DNA of 9,675 bases from Savagea sp. (GTDB lineage Bacteria > Bacillota > Bacilli > Bacillales_A > Planococcaceae), in assembly GCA_030147435.1 (NCBI GenBank), contig JASKZX010000186.1:1-9675 (forward strand), given 5' to 3'. The notes under the pieces are model-generated. The model was not told where the DNA came from. It searched no databases and worked only from the letters and a program-made list of their open reading frames with translations. Both the position numbers and the translations under genes were made by a program. Positions 6,505 to 9,675 of this stretch are shown here, in pieces (positions within the stretch are counted from its first letter, which is position 1; every line of letters starts with the position of its first letter).

Positions 6505-9489
6505 ATGAAAATTCAGTTTACAGAGTTAGACTATCAAGAAGAGGCCATTGAGTCGATTGTCCAAGTTTTTGAAGGGCAAGAGATTCGTCAATCGAACTTT
6601 ACGATTACAGACAATGATCGACAAGGAAAGCTGCTCAGTGAGTACGGGATTGGAAACCGACTAACAGTGTCGTTAGAGAAAGTTCTAAAAAACGTACAAC
6701 AAATCCAAGTAGCTAATGGAGTCCCTCTTTCAGATCAACTCTCATCTCCTTACCCTCAATTCAATATCGATATGGAGACAGGTACGGGAAAAACATTCGT
6801 TTATTTAAAATCGATTATTGAGTTGAATCGTCGATATGGGTTTTCAAAGTTTGTCATCGTTGTTCCTTCAGTAGCTATTCGTGAAGGTGTTATGAAAACG
6901 TATGAAATGACGAAGGATATATTTCGTCCTCTTATTCATGATAAAAGTTATCGCGTGTTTCAATACGACAGTAGTAAGTTGAATGAAGTGAAACAATTTG
7001 CTCAAAGTGATGGTATCGAAGTGATGATTATGAACATCCAAGCATTCAATAGTAAAGTAGAAGGGCGTAAAGGTGCTAAAAACATTATTTACCGTGATGA
7101 CATTGAAGAAATGCAAGGGATTCGTCCAATGGACCTCGTTGCTCAAACGAATCCTCTTGTCATTATTGATGAGCCTCAGAGTGTAGACAATACGAAGAAT
7201 GCACAAGACGCTCTTCAAGAATTAAATCCTTTAGCTGCATTTCGATTCTCAGCGACTCATAAAAACAAATCATATCCACTTTTATACCGATTAGGTCCTG
7301 TTGAAGCCTATGAGAAAGAGCTTGTGAAGCGTATCGAAGTAGCGGGTATTCGAGTGAATTCATATGGAAATGATGCCCACTTGCGTCTGATTGAAGTGAA
7401 AGTATTGAAGAGTGGTTTGACGGCTGTCGTTGAAATGTATGTTAAGAAGAAAGGGTACATTGTTAAGGAACGAGTTAACCTTAAAAAAGGTGACGATGTC
7501 TACATTAAATCTAAAAAAGTAGCGGCTTATGACAAAGTCGGATTTGTTCAAGAAATTTCGGCCATTGAAGGGGAAGAGTATATCGAGTTTTCAGGAGAAC
7601 CTCATCGTTTGACATTGGCAAGTTCAACGGAGATGGATTTGCAAGTGAAAAGAGGACAAATTCGTAAGACGATCGAAGAGCATTTGGATCGTGAGTTAAA
7701 GTTAAATCCTAAAGGGATTAAAGTGCTTAGTCTCTTCTTTATTGATGAAGTTAGCAAGTATCGACGCTATGATGAAGAAGGTCGTTCTCTTCCTGGTACA
7801 TATGCACAGATGTTTGAAGAAGAGTACGAAGCAGTCATTCAACAGCCGAAGTATACTGCACTACGAGATCGTCACATAGATGTCGAAGATGTTCACGATG
7901 GTTATTTTGCAACGGACTCAAAAAATCGAATTAAAAATACAAGAGGTGAAAGTAAAGATGATGAAACGACCTATGAAATCATCATGAAAGATAAAGAAGA
8001 GTTGCTTACTTTTTATGATGAGGAGAAAGGACAAACGAAGCGAGCAAATAAATTACGTTTTATCTTTTCTCACTCGGCATTAAAAGAAGGATGGGATAAC
8101 CCAAACGTCTTCCAAATTTGTACATTGTTAGATACGAAAAATGAGTTTAGAAAAAGACAGCAAATTGGACGTGGCCTTCGTATCGCTGTGAACCAACAAG
8201 GTGAGCGTGTGCCAGGTTTTGAAGTGAACACGTTGACGGTAATGGCGAGTGAAAGTTATGAACAATTTGCTCAAGATTTACAACGAGAGTACGAAGAAGA
8301 TGGTATGGTATTTGGAACATTCCAGCTGGATATGTTCAGTTCTCTTGTGAAAGAGAAGGATGAAGAGACAGGGGAATCTATCCCTTTAGGAAACAAAACT
8401 TCTAAAAAAATTGTAGAATATTTACAACAAGAAAATTATTTAGATAAAAAGTTAAAAGGGACATCTAAATTAGCAGAGGCGATAAAAGAGAAGACTTTAA
8501 ACATTCCCAAAAGTGTTGCTGATCTTGAAGAAAGTGTCCAACTTCAATTATTTGAAACAATACAGACACAGTTCGATGCAAGTCGTGTTGAGATTAAAGA
8601 TCGAAACGAGCGTGTAAATATAAAAGTCAAAAAAGCGGCGCTTGCTGAACCTTTTTTAGAGCTTTGGAATAAAATTAAATATAAAACACGTTATGTAATT
8701 ACGTTTGATACTGAAAAATTTATTGAAAAGGCTTGTGAACAGTTAGAAAAAGACTTAAATATACCGAAAGAAACATTGCAGTATACTAAAGCGACATTAG
8801 AAAGTCATTATTCAGGAATTGCAACGGTTCATGAACAAGTATCCTTCTTTGATACAGTAGAAGAAACAAGGAAAATTGCACCTGATTTGTTGTCATATTT
8901 GCAAAATGAGACGGATTTGACGAGACAAACGATTTTGAGGATTTTAAAAGAAAGTGGTACACTTCTTGATTTTAAACGCAACCCGCAAATGTATATGATG
9001 GAAGTTGCAGAAATATTGAATCGGACAAAACGTCTTATGATGGTTGATGGCATCAAGTACGAGCGTTTAGGAGACGAACATTACTATGAGCAACAGTTGT
9101 TTTTAGAAGATGAACTAACAAGCTATAAAGAAAATGTAGTTGCTTCGACGAGCGATCGTACAGTGTATGATTATATTGAGGTTGATTCAGAAGTGGAGCG
9201 CGAGTTCGCTTTACATTGTGAACGTGATCAAGACGTGAAGTTTTATATAAAATTGCCACCATGGTTTAAGGTGAAAACGCCATTAGGCTCTTATAACCCT
9301 GACTGGGCTATTTTAAGAGAGCAAGGCGATGAAGAACGTCTCTATTTTGTTATCGAAACGAAAGGTTCTTCACATACGGCTGACTTACGATTAACGGAAG
9401 CTGGAAAAATAAGTTGCGGTAAGAAGCACTTTAAAGCGGTGGATTCACAAGTGACATTTAAAAAAGTGAGTGATTACTCAGAGGTGTGA
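6505..9489 (+). CDS. res: Type III restriction endonuclease Res (helicase-nuclease), 994 aa
   Basis: ATP-dependent restriction subunit that acts with Mod: it hydrolyses ATP to move or switch along DNA and cuts near an unmethylated site after two complexes meet. The superfamily 2 core is complete: Walker A METGTGKT (90-97), motif II DEPQ (222-225), SATH (249-252), KEGWDNP (527-533) and motif VI QIGRGLR (553-559). A large insert separates the two lobes (about 260-510). The C-terminal nuclease site is of PD-ExK type, NPDW (931-934) followed by ETK (951-953), and looks intact. Length matches the family's usual 950-1000 residues. No frameshift is seen. Arginine codons are mostly CGN, like the 3' part of mod. 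Res is co-transcribed with mod and followed by a terminator. The alternative start TTG 6502 adds one residue. Confidence 0.95.
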   Translation: MKIQFTELDYQEEAIESIVQVFEGQEIRQSNFTITDNDRQGKLLSEYGIGNRLTVSLEKVLKNVQQIQVANGVPLSDQLSSPYPQFNIDMETGTGKTFVYLKSIIELNRRYGFSKFVIVVPSVAIREGVMKTYEMTKDIFRPLIHDKSYRVFQYDSSKLNEVKQFAQSDGIEVMIMNIQAFNSKVEGRKGAKNIIYRDDIEEMQGIRPMDLVAQTNPLVIIDEPQSVDNTKNAQDALQELNPLAAFRFSATHKNKSYPLLYRLGPVEAYEKELVKRIEVAGIRVNSYGNDAHLRLIEVKVLKSGLTAVVEMYVKKKGYIVKERVNLKKGDDVYIKSKKVAAYDKVGFVQEISAIEGEEYIEFSGEPHRLTLASSTEMDLQVKRGQIRKTIEEHLDRELKLNPKGIKVLSLFFIDEVSKYRRYDEEGRSLPGTYAQMFEEEYEAVIQQPKYTALRDRHIDVEDVHDGYFATDSKNRIKNTRGESKDDETTYEIIMKDKEELLTFYDEEKGQTKRANKLRFIFSHSALKEGWDNPNVFQICTLLDTKNEFRKRQQIGRGLRIAVNQQGERVPGFEVNTLTVMASESYEQFAQDLQREYEEDGMVFGTFQLDMFSSLVKEKDEETGESIPLGNKTSKKIVEYLQQENYLDKKLKGTSKLAEAIKEKTLNIPKSVADLEESVQLQLFETIQTQFDASRVEIKDRNERVNIKVKKAALAEPFLELWNKIKYKTRYVITFDTEKFIEKACEQLEKDLNIPKETLQYTKATLESHYSGIATVHEQVSFFDTVEETRKIAPDLLSYLQNETDLTRQTILRILKESGTLLDFKRNPQMYMMEVAEILNRTKRLMMVDGIKYERLGDEHYYEQQLFLEDELTSYKENVVASTSDRTVYDYIEVDSEVEREFALHCERDQDVKFYIKLPPWFKVKTPLGSYNPDWAILREQGDEERLYFVIETKGSSHTADLRLTEAGKISCGKKHFKAVDSQVTFKKVSDYSEV

Positions 9490-9501
9490 GCTGAAAGAAG
9501 A

Positions 9502-9534
9502 GGAAGCAAAGAGAAATTCTTTGTTTCCTTTTTT
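9502..9534 (+). terminator. Intrinsic terminator after res
   Basis: GGAAGCAAAG (9502-9511) pairs with CTTTGTTTCC (9519-9528) with one G-U, around a 7-nt loop, followed by six T. Purine-rich DNA before it (9494-9501) can extend the stem into the T-tract. It lies 12 nt after the res stop codon. Confidence 0.85.
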
Positions 9535-9608
9535 CTTTTAATATTGTTTACATTAAGGTAGAGCTGAGATTTAAATAATTGGATACTTCATGTCAGGATG
9601 CTTTTTTA

Positions 9609-9675
9609 ATTCGAAAACGACCGCTCATCTGTAACAATAGAGGAACCGAACGAAGAACGAGAAGAGTAAAAACAG
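9609..9675. repeat. Right copy of 67-bp terminal direct repeat
   Basis: Exact copy of 1-67 in the same orientation. The 74 nt before it (9535-9608) hold no gene that I can see. The protein-like frame of the repeat (TAA at 9667-9669) is closed directly upstream by TAA at 9607-9609, so this copy is a detached tail. This fits an attR site or duplicated target with the complete gene on the left side. Confidence 0.9.

Noticed and set aside
6868..7218. 116-codon open frame on the minus strand
   Set aside because: It lies fully inside res, opposite conserved helicase motifs, with no ribosome binding site and no recognisable product; it is a shadow of the real gene. The same applies to the other minus-strand frames (for example 4602-4901 and 5802-6074).
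1..9675. Plasmid or phage genome
   Set aside because: The matching ends allow a circle, but no replication, partition, mobilisation, structural phage or recombinase gene is visible; every coding stretch is accounted for by the four genes.

Overview
The window looks like chromosomal DNA of an AT-rich, low-GC Gram-positive bacterium (Bacillota, probably Bacillaceae-like). The support is strong AAAGGAGG-type ribosome binding sites, A/T-rich codon use, T-tailed intrinsic terminators, and extended -10 promoters. The species cannot be named from the sequence alone. All four genes are on the + strand and fill about 95% of the span.

Layout. Positions 1-67 and 9609-9675 are an identical 67-bp direct repeat, so the window is exactly one repeat-bounded unit. 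In one frame the repeat reads like the last 19 codons of an acidic protein tail ending in TAA, which suggests insertion at the 3' end of a host gene. Positions 68-531 are non-coding leader with hairpins and a promoter. Positions 532-3795 encode a SNF2-family helicase with an N-terminal PLD-like domain whose HKD motif appears lost. Positions 3785-4543 encode a DUF4391-like protein, overlapping the helicase gene by 11 nt. A perfect 18-bp-stem terminator at 4522-4566 closes this first unit and holds the DUF4391 stop codon in its loop. A new extended -10 promoter overlapped by a perfect 11-bp inverted repeat then drives the second unit: a type III (beta-class) DNA methyltransferase Mod (4621-6489) and the type III restriction helicase-nuclease Res (6505-9489). 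A terminator follows at 9502-9534.

How the genes fit together. Mod and Res have all the visible motifs of a working type III restriction-modification pair: DPPY and FSGS in Mod; Walker A, DEPQ, SAT, QIGRGLR and a PD-ExK nuclease site in Res. The helicase and DUF4391 protein form a second, separately promoted unit in the same repeat-bounded block, so the whole reads as an extended four-gene type III defence module. The role of the first two genes is inferred from context. No integrase, transposase, replication gene, tRNA, rRNA or CRISPR array is visible. The most notable points are the terminal repeats without a recombinase, the operator-like palindrome on the mod promoter, the sharp arginine-codon switch inside mod, and the degenerate PLD site in the helicase.
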